A DNA stretch of 64,000 nt from Sparassis latifolia (Eukaryota > Basidiomycota > Agaricomycetes > Polyporales > Sparassidaceae), in NCBI GenBank assembly GCA_018466975.1, contig CM031554.1, positions 248,001 to 312,000 on the forward strand, written 5' to 3'. The position numbers were made by a program, and so were the translations under genes. Below the pieces are notes generated by a model that saw nothing but the letters and a program-made list of their open reading frames with translations, did no database searches and had not been told where the DNA came from. Positions 22,720 through 34,407 of this stretch are shown here, piece by piece (within the stretch, counting starts at the first letter, position 1; every line of letters starts with the position of its first letter).

Positions 22720-23400
22720 GGTGCGTCTGCTGCTTCTCCGAGACGCGATGTGGCAGTCTGGGACGTCCGAATTGTGCTTATCGCTCTTGCGTCTCCGGCC
22801 GATCGCGATGAGTCGTTGTCTGGACTTTATCTATGAGAAGTCAGAACACGCAAAAGGCACAGCCGCCGTGGCGTTTATGCCGTACCGACGACGCATCTCG
22901 TTGAAATGCCGCAGGTCCTTCCATACTGTAGGCAGAGAGGGACGTACGCGCTTATCTCAAAATTGGAAACGTTATTGATAGTCCGAAGTATTGTTTTGGC
23001 AGCCTTGTGTGAATAATCTCTGGTCTTCGCCCTTGGAGGTCGAAATGGGAAGCGAAGCAATGTGCAGTCATGTTGAGATTTGGTAGGGATCAGGCGAATC
23101 AAGCAAATGTGCCGGGAAAGGCGCCATGAATGGGAAAGACCTCCACAACACTAAAGTGTACGTCGATGAGAGAACGTTCAACGTTCGTTCAGCCATCTGT
23201 CTAGAGTCAAATGCCACTACTCGGAAAGCGAACCAGGGAAGAAACGCACAAATTCGGGTGTTCACTGCATGATAGCAGAAGGTAGTCATTTCCAAAACCC
23301 TGTCGATTATTACGGCACGCGAAACCACCCCGTTCACATTCGCAGATGCCAAGTTCAAGCACAAGCTCAGAAAGGACATGTGAACTTGACATCGCGGTGT
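22720..23400. repeat. Conserved block downstream of F-box gene A (duplicate of ~42950-43490)
   Basis: Shares with 42950-43490 the stretches around TTGCTTCTCCGAAACGCGATG and AGATTTGGTACGGATCAGGC. This is part of a segmental duplication that also includes the F-box gene. A minus-strand frame ending in LLDSPDPYQI is partly kept in the other copy (LLELPDPYQI). Confidence 0.6.
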
Positions 23401-23800
23401 GCCCAGAGAAGTTTCAGGTCATGAGTTCGCCAGCTGTATCATCAAGACACGGATGCGTTCATTGTCAACTGAGTTCACGGAGGGATAAGGAGATGTTATC
23501 CGTATCGTATGCATGACACGTCGTGATTGTGACAACACGACGCCCTCTTGATATCAAGTCTCCTCTATACCCTGAATACTTAAGACAATTGTATCCAACA
23601 AATCCGGCGATGTATGAATGTTTAAAGTGTTCGTACCAGCAATGCCGCTGAGGCAGATTTCACAACATAGCCTCCGTCTCGGAGTAGTAAATGGCTAGTC
23701 TTGCTGCGTACAGCAGATGTAGTGTAACCTGTACATCGATCATAGGGTAAATTTCGCATACAATAATCACACAAGAATTCGGCAGGCCGATAGAACTCAC

Positions 23801-25297
23801 TCATGCAGGTGCAAAAGTCATCCTCAGCCAGCCAAGACGATCGTTAAAATGCTTCCCCTGCGCCACGCACGCACGAGAATCAGACCATGAGAACTGTTCC
23901 ATGTCCATCCTCTTTGTGAACCACGTGCGATCTACCTCTGCTAAAGGCGTAGATGTGCAGACATGAATTTCCTCGAGCGGAGTAAACCGCTGGCCGCCCT
24001 TATTCGTAGCCGGCTGCGACTGGGAAGAGTTGGTGTTGCTCGAATGACGACGCCCGACGACAAGTTGACGGAGCCCAGCGACAGGAACAGGAAGATTTTC
24101 AGAGTGAATCTCCACACCAATCAGCCGAGAAGATTTCATCGCCACCCCGGCCTCTTTGCAACCAGCGAGCTGAATAAGCCTCCACATCTTTTTACCAGAT
24201 TCCACAAACGACACCTTTTTGAACTTGAAGATGCCAATAAAGTGCATCAAGTACGGGTCGTCCACTACGTAACTGTTGTTGCAATACACCGTGAGCCTCT
24301 GAAGTACGGGAAAGTGGCGATAATGGTTGCGCTTGACGGGGCAGATGCTGCCAAACCGAATCCCATCATTACGATACGGGTTAGGACTGGTGAACAAGAT
24401 GGACACCAATAGCGGAGCCTCCATGGAGTTCATGAATGCAACAATACAGTCGAACTGCAGAGCTTGAAATTGGAACCTCTTCAATGCCGGTAGGATTGCT
24501 CGTTCAGAACGCGGTGGGATCCTGTAGTTGCGCCAGCTGAGGTCTATTCCCGCACTGGCGATGCAGAGATATTCCAAGTGATGCAGGGTAGCTAGGGCCT
24601 TCAGCACGCCCAAGGGCTCATGACGACCCGGTCCCAATAACCTACACACGGTTAATCCTCTCAGATGGACTCTTGTCAATGCTGGAAAATGCTGGTGGAA
24701 CGAGAAACCGAATGGAAAGCACGGAATACCGTAGAAGACCAATCGGCGTAGTCTCGGGGCACGAATGTTCCAATTGTAGGCCTCTTCGAACAGGGGAGAA
24801 TAGTTGCTCACACCTACGCCCAACACCTCTAAGGATGGCACTTGTGATGGCAAACCCGATAGAGCGGCCCACATCTCATTAATACCGCTCAGGGAGAAAC
24901 GCATAACCCGCCAGCGGCCGATGTGGGGGGCGAGCACGTGCATTACGGTTTGGAGCGGTCCATGCAGAGTGTCCAGCGAAGATGATTGGCAGCGGAGATC
25001 AAGCATGCGATGGCGAGAGCGGGATAACCAGTTATTGAGATGACACCCTGATATGATGCCATTGAAGTCGATCTCTAGTTGCGTCCATAGTAAAGAAGTG
25101 TTGAGCGCAATGACCCTCCACTGCCGGCATACAGATCCAATGCAGTCGACGAATTCCTTGTGGCCCCGGTCGATACTGAGATATCCCGCTGTAAATATGA
25201 GCATCAGGATCTCTGTCGCAAGGCGGGTAATTGGTGCCACTTGTGTTGGGACGCTGTCAACGTCGGCCAACTGTGTGTCTTCGGCAGTATTCTCCAT
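23801..25297 (-). CDS. F-box protein A
   Basis: Single-exon gene of 498 codons. I chose the ATG at 25297 (MENTAEDTQLADV) over the one at 25312 because it aligns with the start of its paralogue at 45622. The F-box lies at about residues 22-70: PITRLATEILMLIFTAGYL, then FVDCIGSVCRQWRVIALNTSLLWTQ. After it come WLSRSRHRMLDLR and leucine-rich repeat-like segments, and the protein ends in LRMTFAPA. The family role is substrate selection for SCF ubiquitin ligases; the target is unknown. It is roughly 55-60% identical by eye to gene B. Such F-box families are strongly expanded in Agaricomycetes. Confidence 0.85.
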   Translation of the reverse strand: MENTAEDTQLADVDSVPTQVAPITRLATEILMLIFTAGYLSIDRGHKEFVDCIGSVCRQWRVIALNTSLLWTQLEIDFNGIISGCHLNNWLSRSRHRMLDLRCQSSSLDTLHGPLQTVMHVLAPHIGRWRVMRFSLSGINEMWAALSGLPSQVPSLEVLGVGVSNYSPLFEEAYNWNIRAPRLRRLVFYGIPCFPFGFSFHQHFPALTRVHLRGLTVCRLLGPGRHEPLGVLKALATLHHLEYLCIASAGIDLSWRNYRIPPRSERAILPALKRFQFQALQFDCIVAFMNSMEAPLLVSILFTSPNPYRNDGIRFGSICPVKRNHYRHFPVLQRLTVYCNNSYVVDDPYLMHFIGIFKFKKVSFVESGKKMWRLIQLAGCKEAGVAMKSSRLIGVEIHSENLPVPVAGLRQLVVGRRHSSNTNSSQSQPATNKGGQRFTPLEEIHVCTSTPLAEVDRTWFTKRMDMEQFSWSDSRACVAQGKHFNDRLGWLRMTFAPA

Positions 25298-25319
25298 GCT
25301 AAGTCTAGTCAAATGAACC

Positions 25320-26360
25320 TGTTCTACGTTTCTATGGTTTGAGAGTCGCCCGATGGCACGGCAGATATTAAGGACCTTGCTAGCACCTTGCCACGATTAG
25401 CGTCCGACTGTGAGGTCGTTGGTGACACGACAAAGAGCACGCCAACCACTATTACTGCATACAATGCGAAATCAGCCCAGGCTTGGGAAGGCATCTCAGT
25501 CTGGATTTCATACCTGCTTATTCTCTAATTCTGGGGAGGTTTGGCATGAAGACTTTCGAGATGAGGTGACACAAAGTTGACGCGTACTGTAGTTTTCAAC
25601 CACTGGTCGCAGTGCGGCATCTTCCGTCCTGCGTCAAGCGGCCCCGCCTTCTTTCGGCAACCGTCACGGTAGTCTACGTTCGCAAAACTCTCTCAGTTTC
25701 CATGCGCGACGTTAACAGTATCCTTCCAAGTTTTCAATGACTGTCTCTTGATGATGCCATCTCTGATGCTCCTTGCCCCTATATTAACGACTCCTCTCGT
25801 CTGATCTCAGAGTTAACTGTTATATGCGCAGCTTCTGGTTGGATACGATCGATCTATATTTATTCATCGGCGTTCTTCATGTTGGTTCTATGTGAAATTT
25901 TTCTAAAATTCGGCATGCTTGAGAGCCCCCCAATGCACAATGCGTATTGATCACCTTTTCACGATTAGCGTCCGATGGTGGATGGCTGCGCGACTGGGAT
26001 CTGGATGCACAAATGCTGGTACGATGCAAAATCAGACCGGGTGAGACTTATCAGTCTGGATTTCATACATTCTTAGTCGGGCAAACTTGCTACAATGGGG
26101 AACCAACACTTTCGAGATGAGGGGACGAGTTGAGTAAAGCTGAGCGCACCGAAGCTTCTTGGAGCGCCCGTGTTCATTTGATTCTTGGAGTTCGCTTGGA
26201 GTTGACTATGTCTCTTTCTCATCTGTGCTGGACGTAAACGGTGCCTTTCGATCCATGTTATCCTATTTTATGTTTCATATCAAGTTCTCAATTATCGCTC
26301 TTTACGACGCCGTCTCTGATGCTCCTTGCGTTGTACTTTGTACTAGGTATGTGTTCCCTT
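25320..26360. repeat. Upstream region of F-box gene A and a tandem second copy
   Basis: About 25340-25760 and 25905-26350 share blocks (CACGATTAGCGTCCGA, TCAGTCTGGATTTCATAC, CTTTCGAGATGAGG) in the same order, and 45655-45960 upstream of F-box gene B has them too. This is a promoter-side block present three times. Confidence 0.65.
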
Positions 26361-26389
26361 CGGTGCCTTTGTTCTAGGAAGATGGGACC

Positions 26390-26913
26390 AACTAGAAATC
26401 CATCGAGGCGCCAAAGTCATCTTCACCCAACTACCGCTATGGTTTCCGTAATCTGTGTGTTCATTATCTTCCCGGCATGAATCTATATTACACCATGCAA
26501 ATCGGCTCATCCTCTGCGCGAACCAGGAGTGGTCAGCCTCCGATTTCGGTGCAGAGGTGTCTATAAGCATATTTTGGAGTGCGGTCACCTTGGGACTCCG
26601 CCTAGGACTAGTCGTAGTAGTTGCTCGCATCGAGGATACAGAGCAAGACCGTTCTGGTGGATCTCCACGCTAATCAAGAGGGAAAAGTGTTCCTTCCAGT
26701 CACCGTACGGCTCCCCGCCTCCTGCCCGCTGGATCGTCTAGCAGAATTTTTCTTCCAGCTTGTGGCGTTCTCGCTGACGAACTCCCCCAAGTGAAGCCCG
26801 CTGCAAAGCGCGACAAGTGTCAGGTCACCTAGATTCTCGTGTCGGGGTTGAATCGCCCTGTGAGCGTCTGGTGCTGCGGGAAGTAGGCGCGGCGGCCGCG
26901 CATGACGAAGCAT
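26390..26913 (-). pseudogene. F-box protein C-terminal remnant
   Basis: Minus-strand pieces match the C-terminal third of the intact F-box proteins: VSENATSWKK, then LLISVEIHQNGLALYPRCEQL (compare LIGVEIHSENLPVPVAGLRQL), then in another frame LQNMLIDTSAPKSEADHSWFAQRM and WVKMTLAP (compare DRTWFTKRM and RMTFAP). At least one frameshift separates the pieces and no F-box motif is visible upstream. It lies next to the duplicated upstream block, so an entire third gene probably existed here. Confidence 0.65.
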
Positions 26914-27691
26914 CCCATATAGATGTCGGTGGGAAAAGTCGCGTCAGCCTCGATACCGACTGCAGAACGTACACAGAACATCCGGCTCCAAAAACTGGGA
27001 GAGGCTGTCCGTAATTGGGAACATCCAGGTTTCCTCTGAAGTCGGTGAGCATCCAGTGTTCGGCGAGGAGAGAGTCTGATAGAACGCGAAAACTAGCAAT
27101 GAGAGGTGGAATGAATTTGGAACGTATGATGCGCGAGTGCGTTCTTTAGGATATTTTCAGTGCTCTTCACTGTAATCCGCGGTGGAGAAGCTGCACTGAG
27201 AGACATGTCAGGTACTTTTGTTTGTCTTTCCACCGACTGCGGAGAGTCGACGCTCTGAACCGACTCCGAAAACTGGGACCCTCGCTGCTCGGAGCCGGCC
27301 TCTTGATGCAGGTTCGCGCTGAGCTGCCTCAACGCAACGCAGCTTCCCATAAATCGGCGCGATTCCATTCCCTCGCCTCAATTTCCACGCTGGACAACAG
27401 CGGCACGAAAACAACCTACAAGGCCCTAGTTCCTGGAGTTAAGGACCATGGTTGCGAGACTAACATGGATAACAGGTAAATGTGCTACCCGGCGATGCTC
27501 CGAGACCACGATTTATCCTGATTTCCATACAAGTGTCTGCAGGTAATTCTGATTATTCGTACATGACAGATACTGTGGGCATAAGTATAGTAACGAACAA
27601 GATACAGTCTCGTCTTGGGCCAAACTTCCCGACATGTGAAACACAAGGCAAATCAAGGCATTCTTATGACCTTTGGGCAAGTGGCTGTACG
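26914..27691. other. Intergenic, possibly further F-box debris
   Basis: A weak minus-strand resemblance (VALRQLSANLHQEA near 27320 to the GLRQLVVGRRHSS segment) is too short to call. Confidence 0.3.
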
Positions 27692-29834
27692 TCAGCGAAT
27701 ACTACCTCGTTTCCTGTAAAATCTAGACTCCGCTTTCATTATGGTCCCTTTCTCTTTTTTAGACTCAGAGGAGACATCGTCGTCACCAGAGATAGAAGAT
27801 GCCGGAGATGACAGACGTGATGCTAAAATTGTTTCGTATCTGGCAGCTCGTCCCCTCGCCACGAACACCAGGCGCAACTGCTCCATCGGAGCTTGCTCCA
27901 GTAAAGCTAGGGTTGTCGGCGGAATACCAAATCGTGGAGGAGACCAGGGAAGGATTTTGCCATGGGTACCTGGTAAGCTAAAACGGTCCTGCCCTAGCAC
28001 AGGCAGGTGTCTACCTAGCCAGTCACAGCACCAACAGCATTTTTTACCGACACCGATGACATTATCGATGTCCTAGAACAAATCAGCGCCCATGCACACT
28101 ACTTTTCGGAATGATCAAGACATACACAGAAAATAGTGCCAATACCAGGGGTAGCAACAGGTGCATTGGCCGCAGCTTTGATAGCCATGAGGGTCGCCTC
28201 ACAGTGCACCGAGCCACGAAATGGCTTGATTTTATCGGGAATAGTATCACGAAGCACCTCCAGAACGGACTCTTGCTCGTCATCTGTTGCAACCTGGCCC
28301 GCAGGGAAGATGCGCTGCATGACCGATTCCAGGAAATCATTATCCATCACTTCCTTCGCCAGTGCCATGTCCTTATCAGGACGCGAAACGCGGATAAGGG
28401 CAAAATCCAGTGGTCGATTGCCGAGAAAAGTCTTTCGAGACGTTAAGAAACGGACGGCTGTATGGGACGCTACTAACGTCCGAATGTATCGCAGAGGAAA
28501 GGCCACGTTATCAGGGTCCAATTCCTCTAGTTCTACAGAGCCGTCAGAACAGGCCTCGATACGGGCTGAGGATGTTATCGTACCTTCATACACTGCCTGG
28601 TCTAACTTCGGTGATTCAGCCGATGGATGAGTGGCGCGACGAAAGCCTAGGGGCAAGGTTGACAACTTACTGGCTCTTTTGTTGTGCAAACGTTCCACGA
28701 GCGAAGGTATTGCGAAAAGCGAATCAAATATATGCGCGGATAAGAGTGTGTTGAGGCCGATACTATGTGCCACCAGCTCGTCCAAAAGCCGTGCATTCTC
28801 CTTCCGATCCTTGCTCTTGATTGCGGCAGCAATGGACTGTAGAGCATCCAGAGTAATGAGGACGTATGAGACGAGAGTCCTAAGCCAAGGACTAGCCGTT
28901 TCGATAGTTATAGCGTACATGTCCTGGTCCCCTCGACGGAGTAGTGGTATATCGGGGGTGAAGATGTATTTGCCAACACGCGAAGCAGGCACAAACTTTT
29001 CATCGATGGTCTCTCCGGCCTCAGGAGTCCACGATTCAAGAAGATCGAATAAATCCTCGCTCCAAAATATGTGTCTCGCCTGAAAACGCCGGAGCATCAT
29101 CTGACAGGTCCTCCTGAGGACGAAACGGCGGAAGGATTTGACGCATGTCGAATAAGAGGGATCACTTCGATGAGGTATCTCCTGAAGAGCTGCAATAACA
29201 TCGCTGATATGATCCTTCAATGTGACGCGGAGATCAAAGTCGCTATAAAGCAATGAGATCAAATCAACTGGGGATTAACTGTCGCAACATACTTGGAGCT
29301 ACCAAGATCGGACAATTTCTTTCCGCTTGCAGGGATCCAGTTTATATCCAAATCTTCCGATGAGTTCTCTCCTGGTCGGGAGTTCTGTGTCGTTCCCAGT
29401 GTGCTGGCTGCAACATTCATGTCTTCGGCATCCTCGTCACGGTCCTCCTCGCTGACGGCCACCAACGTGCCTCGAGCTGTAGATTTCCCCGTCACAGCAA
29501 TGACCCCTGAGCCCTTGCTATCAGCATCGGTACCGCGGGTGAGCAGGATGGCGATATGGTGGTATAGCTGCGCATGCGCTGACTGCTGGCCTGTAATGCT
29601 CTGTGTTGCGCCGAGAAAAGGCTTGACATTCCGGAGTACAGACGTGAGCGTCCTGATCCGCCGGACAAGGCGATCGTGTTCCTGAGAACCTACGGCATGA
29701 TCTGCGGACATAGACCTAGGACTGGCGACTTGGGATTCTGGTTGTCCCTGTTCAACCGAACGCGGTATGTTCAAGTTTAGACTCACCGGCCGATCATCCT
29801 GAGGGGTCTCCACTATGGATGTCGTCACCATCAC
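27692..29834 (-). CDS. HCE/CxxC deaminase-like protein (fungal OTT_1508-type)
   Basis: Three exons, 29834-29293, 29242-28126 and 28072-27692, joined by GTATGT donors, give 679 residues. The N-terminal ~180 residues are low-complexity and acidic; the middle is helical and unclassified. The C-terminal part has FRGSVHCEATLM (His527-Cys-Glu529) and, across the second intron, VIGVGKKCCWCC (Cys565-569), followed by LPGTHGKILPWSPP. The H-x-E and C-x-x-C pair is the zinc-binding and proton-shuttling signature of the cytidine/nucleotide deaminase fold. This layout matches a large basidiomycete family that I place near OTT_1508-type deaminases. Substrate unknown; nucleic acid or nucleotide deamination is an inference. 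Confidence 0.7.
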
Positions 29835-29875
29835 AACACATCGCCTCCACCACCGTCATCGCGCGGCCAGTCTGT

Positions 29876-30316
29876 TCATAGCACGCTGACGATTGAGCTG
29901 GGAGCTATCAAGTACACAACGGCACGCAACAACACCAGAAAAGAATACTCGAACAATATGGTATATACGTGTAGGTATTCAAATAATGCTTGTACGTAAA
30001 CAAGGTTCGTGGAGGAAGTAGTCAATGCAGCATGGTGCGCCAATGTAAAGCAGCTGTGTAGTTCATTCATGTACGGGTCCATTTCTCGATGAACATCTAG
30101 AAAGCGTCTTCCAGTACATACCCAGCACAGTCGTGATGAGAAGCGAGCACGTACGCCAGCGAGGAGCACGCCGGCGATAGACACAACCGCACAGATGCGC
30201 GCACTGTTGGATGACGACACCCCCGCCGACGAGGACGCGGCTGTGCCCGAGGCCTTCGAATGGAACCAACCTCTGCGACGTTCTTGTCTGTCTCGGATAA
30301 GTAGGTTATGGATCAT
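29876..30316 (-). other. Open frame of uncertain status
   Basis: A 146-codon frame with two hydrophobic stretches (ARICAVVSIAGVLLAG and EYSFLVLLRAVVYLI), between the deaminase-like gene and the DUF6535 gene. No family recognised. A GTACGT donor-like site after VLLAG suggests it might be a partial exon. It may be noncoding. Confidence 0.2.
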
Positions 30317-30356
30317 ATGCCGGATGCGATCGAGAGAGAGTAAGGGTCATTCAACG

Positions 30357-32574
30357 CTAAGAGAGTGTCCCGAGAGCGCCATTTGAGACAGTGGACAGTG
30401 AAACCCCTGGGGGTTCACGACGTTCCGAAGATGGAGAGCTTTGACTGGGCCCCGACGGCTTTACATTTGCTTGCTCGGATGACGGATCCTGACTCGAAGC
30501 CAAATTGCTCTTCAACGTCTGCAAGTCACGCAGAAGTGGAACGGTCTGTGCCCGGTCCCGCTTATCTTCGCCCGTGAAAACGGGCATCGCCTCGTACCTC
30601 GAGAACATCTTGATCAGCTCTTCTATCAACTCGCTATCCACGTACTCGCCGACGCGGTGGGCCAGCTTGACAAAACATGAACCTACGCGAAGCATTGCGG
30701 GTCTCGGATGATCCACGAGCGGGACTGGGTCCCACGACTGGAAGCAATCTCGCATGGCTTGGAGCAGTTCAGCATGCACAGCGCGCAGGTGAGCGTCTAA
30801 TACGCAACCGGGACGACTGGCACACCTCAGCAATACACCGAGTGCATCCGGAGAAATCCGCTCATTGTCGAGGTGGTAGCGTATATACCTAGCAATAGCT
30901 CGCAAACCTGGGATATCTCAGCTTCTGTTGCGCTCCATCCGCTGCTCGAATTCACTCACCAGTGTAGTTCGCTGTGAATTTAATGCCAGAAATCTGCCCA
31001 GTAAGGTGATTGATCCGTTTTATCACCGAGAACGCACGACTGTGAATAGTGTTCCCCACGGTGTCCTTCGACAGCAGGGTGACCATGACATCGTGGAGTC
31101 GCTGCAAGGTGGGTCGATCATGGATGATCAGATACACGGCCTCCTCTAGGAATTGCAACAACGTCTTCGTGGCATCGTCGAGAGAGTCACCATCTTCCAA
31201 TCTAGACATGACATCGACCACAAGATTGAGGAAAACGCCTACTCGGCGATCCCACTTCAGAATCCTTGTCGACGAGAAGACCTGTGTCCGAGTGCAATGG
31301 CCCACAATATGGACCAAGCTTTGCGCAGCTTCGGAAGGCTCCATGCTGCCCAGGCAGGGCCTGATGGCGGTTTCCAAGAAGGTGTCGTCAGCGAGGACAA
31401 GATCTGCAGCGATGAGCATGCGCACGTCCAGCATCTCACTGAACTCATCTACGAGCTCCCTCTCCCTCTCTGCCCAGGTGTATGCCCACCAGTTCTTGTT
31501 ATACAGAACAAGCTGAGAGTCATCTAACTGGTGACCCGTCCACCCCAAGTACGTCCGCCACTTTTGGGCTGGAGCTTTCAACAGCATGACAAAAATATAG
31601 AAGGCGAGAGCCTGAGGAGACTGGTATGGGCAAGTGGGGACAAACGCAGGTAGGACGGTCGTGAACAATTGAAAGACGCCTAGGCAAGCCACAAAAACCG
31701 TCGCAACAGTGGCGACAGTATCGTTGAGTGTCCACAGAAGCTCCAATAGCCCCGCGAGGAATAGCACGAGCGAACCCTGAAGCAGAATAGGCAGTATCAT
31801 GATGATATTGGCTACGCGCCAAGTCTTCATACTTTCGTTCCGCAACTGCCTCGTCCGCGCAGCAGGTCGAGATGCATTTGCAAGCATATTTGTAAACCGA
31901 CTCAGCCATTGTTTCACCATGATCCCGATAGACGCGGCAGAGAGGCTGCATATCAAGCTGGAGAACCAGAGTGCATTGATTCGCACGGATGACGATAAGA
32001 CCGGTTGCGCCTGTACACTAGAGATCGCAGCAGAAGCCAAGGGAGGAACTGTGGAGTTGATAAAGCCTGCGTTAACCGAAAAGCTGCTCAGCTGGGTAGA
32101 TATCTGTGCAAGTAGCACGATGGTCGCATCGGGGCTCGGGTTTGGTTGTAACAACTGGTATGATTGGACGTTGAACGCGGTAAGTACCGCAGAGAAAAGG
32201 CCAGCCTGGGAGATTGTCCGTCAGAAATGGTCGTAGAACGGCAGCGACCACCATGAACACCAATACCGCAGTGATCTTCCCCTCCATACCGGTATAGCAG
32301 GATGCACTCACAAATACAAGCAGCGTGTCAATTTCTTCCTTCCAAGACTGTACTGACTGGTGGTCGTGTTGTTCCAAACACGCGGCACATTTTGTCCATG
32401 CTTCACCGATGTCTTGTTCACTGAAGCTTGGAAAGCCCTCAGCATTCAACTTCAGGGTGCGCGGATTAAGTGAAGTTGGAGACAACATTAGGTGAGGTAA
32501 CGTTGAATGTCTCGAGAACAAACCTCTGCCTTTGCGGGGACGTTCGGCGTTGCTTCTTCGTTACCGGAAGACAT
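30357..32574 (-). CDS. DUF6535 membrane protein 1
   Basis: Four exons: 32574-32524, 32449-32312, 32205-30960 and 30907-30357 (661 residues, frame intact). The N-terminal domain is the DUF6535 signature: SWKEEIDTLLVFAGLFSAVLTAFNV, then INALWFSSLICSLSAASIGIMVKQWL, IMILPILLQGSLVLFLAGLLELLW and TVFVACLGVFQLFTTVLPAF. That gives about four or five membrane segments in the first 250 residues. The C-terminal ~400 residues are helical and probably cytosolic, ending in a Ser/Pro-rich tail. Function unknown; the family is very expanded in Agaricomycetes. The start MSSGNEEATP is supported by the same first exon shape in the other copies. Confidence 0.85.
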
Positions 32575-33264
32575 GACTCGTATGCCGTGGCAGCCTTGTG
32601 CAGACGTCTGGCGGAGTTGGCGAGCTCGAGGTCACGATCGCGTGGGAGTGACGCGTCGTGTTTTTGCTGACGTCACCCTCTTCGCGCCCCTTCGAATCTT
32701 CAATCGGTTCTATCACAGGCCTCCAATGTCACGGAGAAGTTCTCTTTCAAGTCTACTTGTAAGCCAAAAAATGATCCAATGAAGACATATATAATATCCA
32801 AAGCAAACCGTGTCCAGAATTAATTCTATAGGTAAGTCGCTGTAGTCCTATTTCCAGCCGTCACGTCCGCTTAGCAAACCTCCACTTGACCTTCATCATG
32901 CACTTTCCATCCGTCGCAGGCCAAAACGTGGGCTCACCGATGCGGAACCTTGAAGAGATTCCCGCCGCATCTCTCCGCCGTTCGCGTCAGCGTGTTATGC
33001 TCCTGCTTGCGTGATTTTCTTGTTCCCGCCAGCGACGTGATCCAGTGTCGGCCCCGAAGCACATCAGCTCATCCCCATCATATGATGACCCTCCGCCTCC
33101 GCTTCCCGCTCCGAGGCTCACTAATTCCCGCCGCAGAGAGATCCAGTTGTAGGAGGCGCGAGGCGCCCCCGTGTATTGTTCACCACCGACGAAAGGTCTA
33201 TCGTCCAGCAGGTGTGATCCATTCTGCAGCTCAGAGTAGGGCGAGATGGCCAGGTTGGCGCAGC
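32575..33264. other. Intergenic, nothing recognised
   Basis: Upstream region of DUF6535 gene 1. Contains a GCTGACGTCACC site near 32668. Confidence 0.35.
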
Positions 33265-34300
33265 TTACGACGGGACGGCCCCCTCGACGAATTCCTTCAG
33301 CACAGTCGAACGCGCAAAGAGATTCCGTTCACGAGCCTTCCGAACCAGATGCAACAGGATGTCGATCGAGTACGTTGGCCCCGCTGCGTTGTCTCGAATG
33401 TGCTGAGCGGCTTGTATCGCACTCAGCAGCCCGGTCAGTATGCGAGTAGGTAGGTGTGGATCAATGATGACGACGGCGCCGGAGCCATTGACGAGCAGAT
33501 ATACGTCCATGGCATGTATCTATGTGTTATCCACGTCAGCGTCCGATCTAGATTTCGGAACGGATTCTGGTACAGCACCTACCTGCGCGTGGGTGTCGCC
33601 AAGGAGCATCGGTTCAAGCGCGCAAACCTTGAAATTGAAAATGCGAGAGCGTGCACTTCTATCCCAGAACGAGTCGATCGAAATGTTGCGGAGAGATAGC
33701 AACGTAGCGAACGGACCATCAAGAGAATAATATGAACTCAGACACATCGCTGCGGGTAGCATCTACCCGAGAATTCTTGGGGCATCGCACTTGGGTCGCC
33801 TGCAGGGAGATCAAGATCCTGCGAGAAGTCTTTCGAGAGCACATACTGCGAATGAGCACAAACGGCATGATGAGGTGGATATCTGGCGACGCTTCATGAT
33901 CTGAAACAGATGCTCTGTGGGCAGGAGGGCCCTGAAATTCGCGTGAAAATTTATCGAACCATCTCCCGGCCAATAGCCTTGAGGTAGTAACGGGATCGCA
34001 ACGTGCGCAGGTCCAATGAACGAGTGGAGGAAGTTACAAGGAGTGGAGGGGAGTAGGCCTAATGTCGCACCAGTAAAGTCCACAGATGGGCCGGCAGTGC
34101 GAACGTGCATAGAAAAGAGTATACGACCATTGTCGAGAGCGAAGTCGGGATCGATTGAGACCGGAAAACCAGAGTCGGAGTGGAAGTCTAGACCCAGAAA
34201 GGGTGCGAACGAAGAGGAGATGGGAAGTGATAGCAAGGTATGGTGGGGCGTTGAAGACGGCGTGATAGCGATTCTATGAGGGAATCACGTACAAGGTGGG
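33265..34300 (-). CDS. Hypothetical spliced gene, family not recognised
   Basis: Minus-strand protein-like segments: LPISSSFAPFLGLDFHSDSG through LLPQGYWPGDGSINFHANF (34236-33850), then LDGPFATLLSLRNISIDSFW...KVCALEPMLLGDTHAQ (33740-33590). A clear intron follows (GTAGGT to CACATAG), then VYLLVNGSGAVVIIDPHLPT...FVEGAVPS (to 33265). The join between the first two segments is uncertain and no start codon is convincing. No domain recognised. It lies between two DUF6535 genes in the same orientation and could equally be a degraded gene. Confidence 0.3.
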
Positions 34301-34407
34301 AGAAGAAAACCAGATGAAAAATCCATGGGACCTGCCAGCAGGGGACATCGATGAAGTGTGACCTGGGACACAAAGTGAGAGAGGGTTCACGGCCGTGAGG
34401 ACGATGT

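Noticed and set aside
23963..24412. 149-codon plus-strand frame
   Set aside because: Antisense to the intact F-box gene A; a matching antisense frame in gene B (44243-44833) only reflects shared coding sequence.
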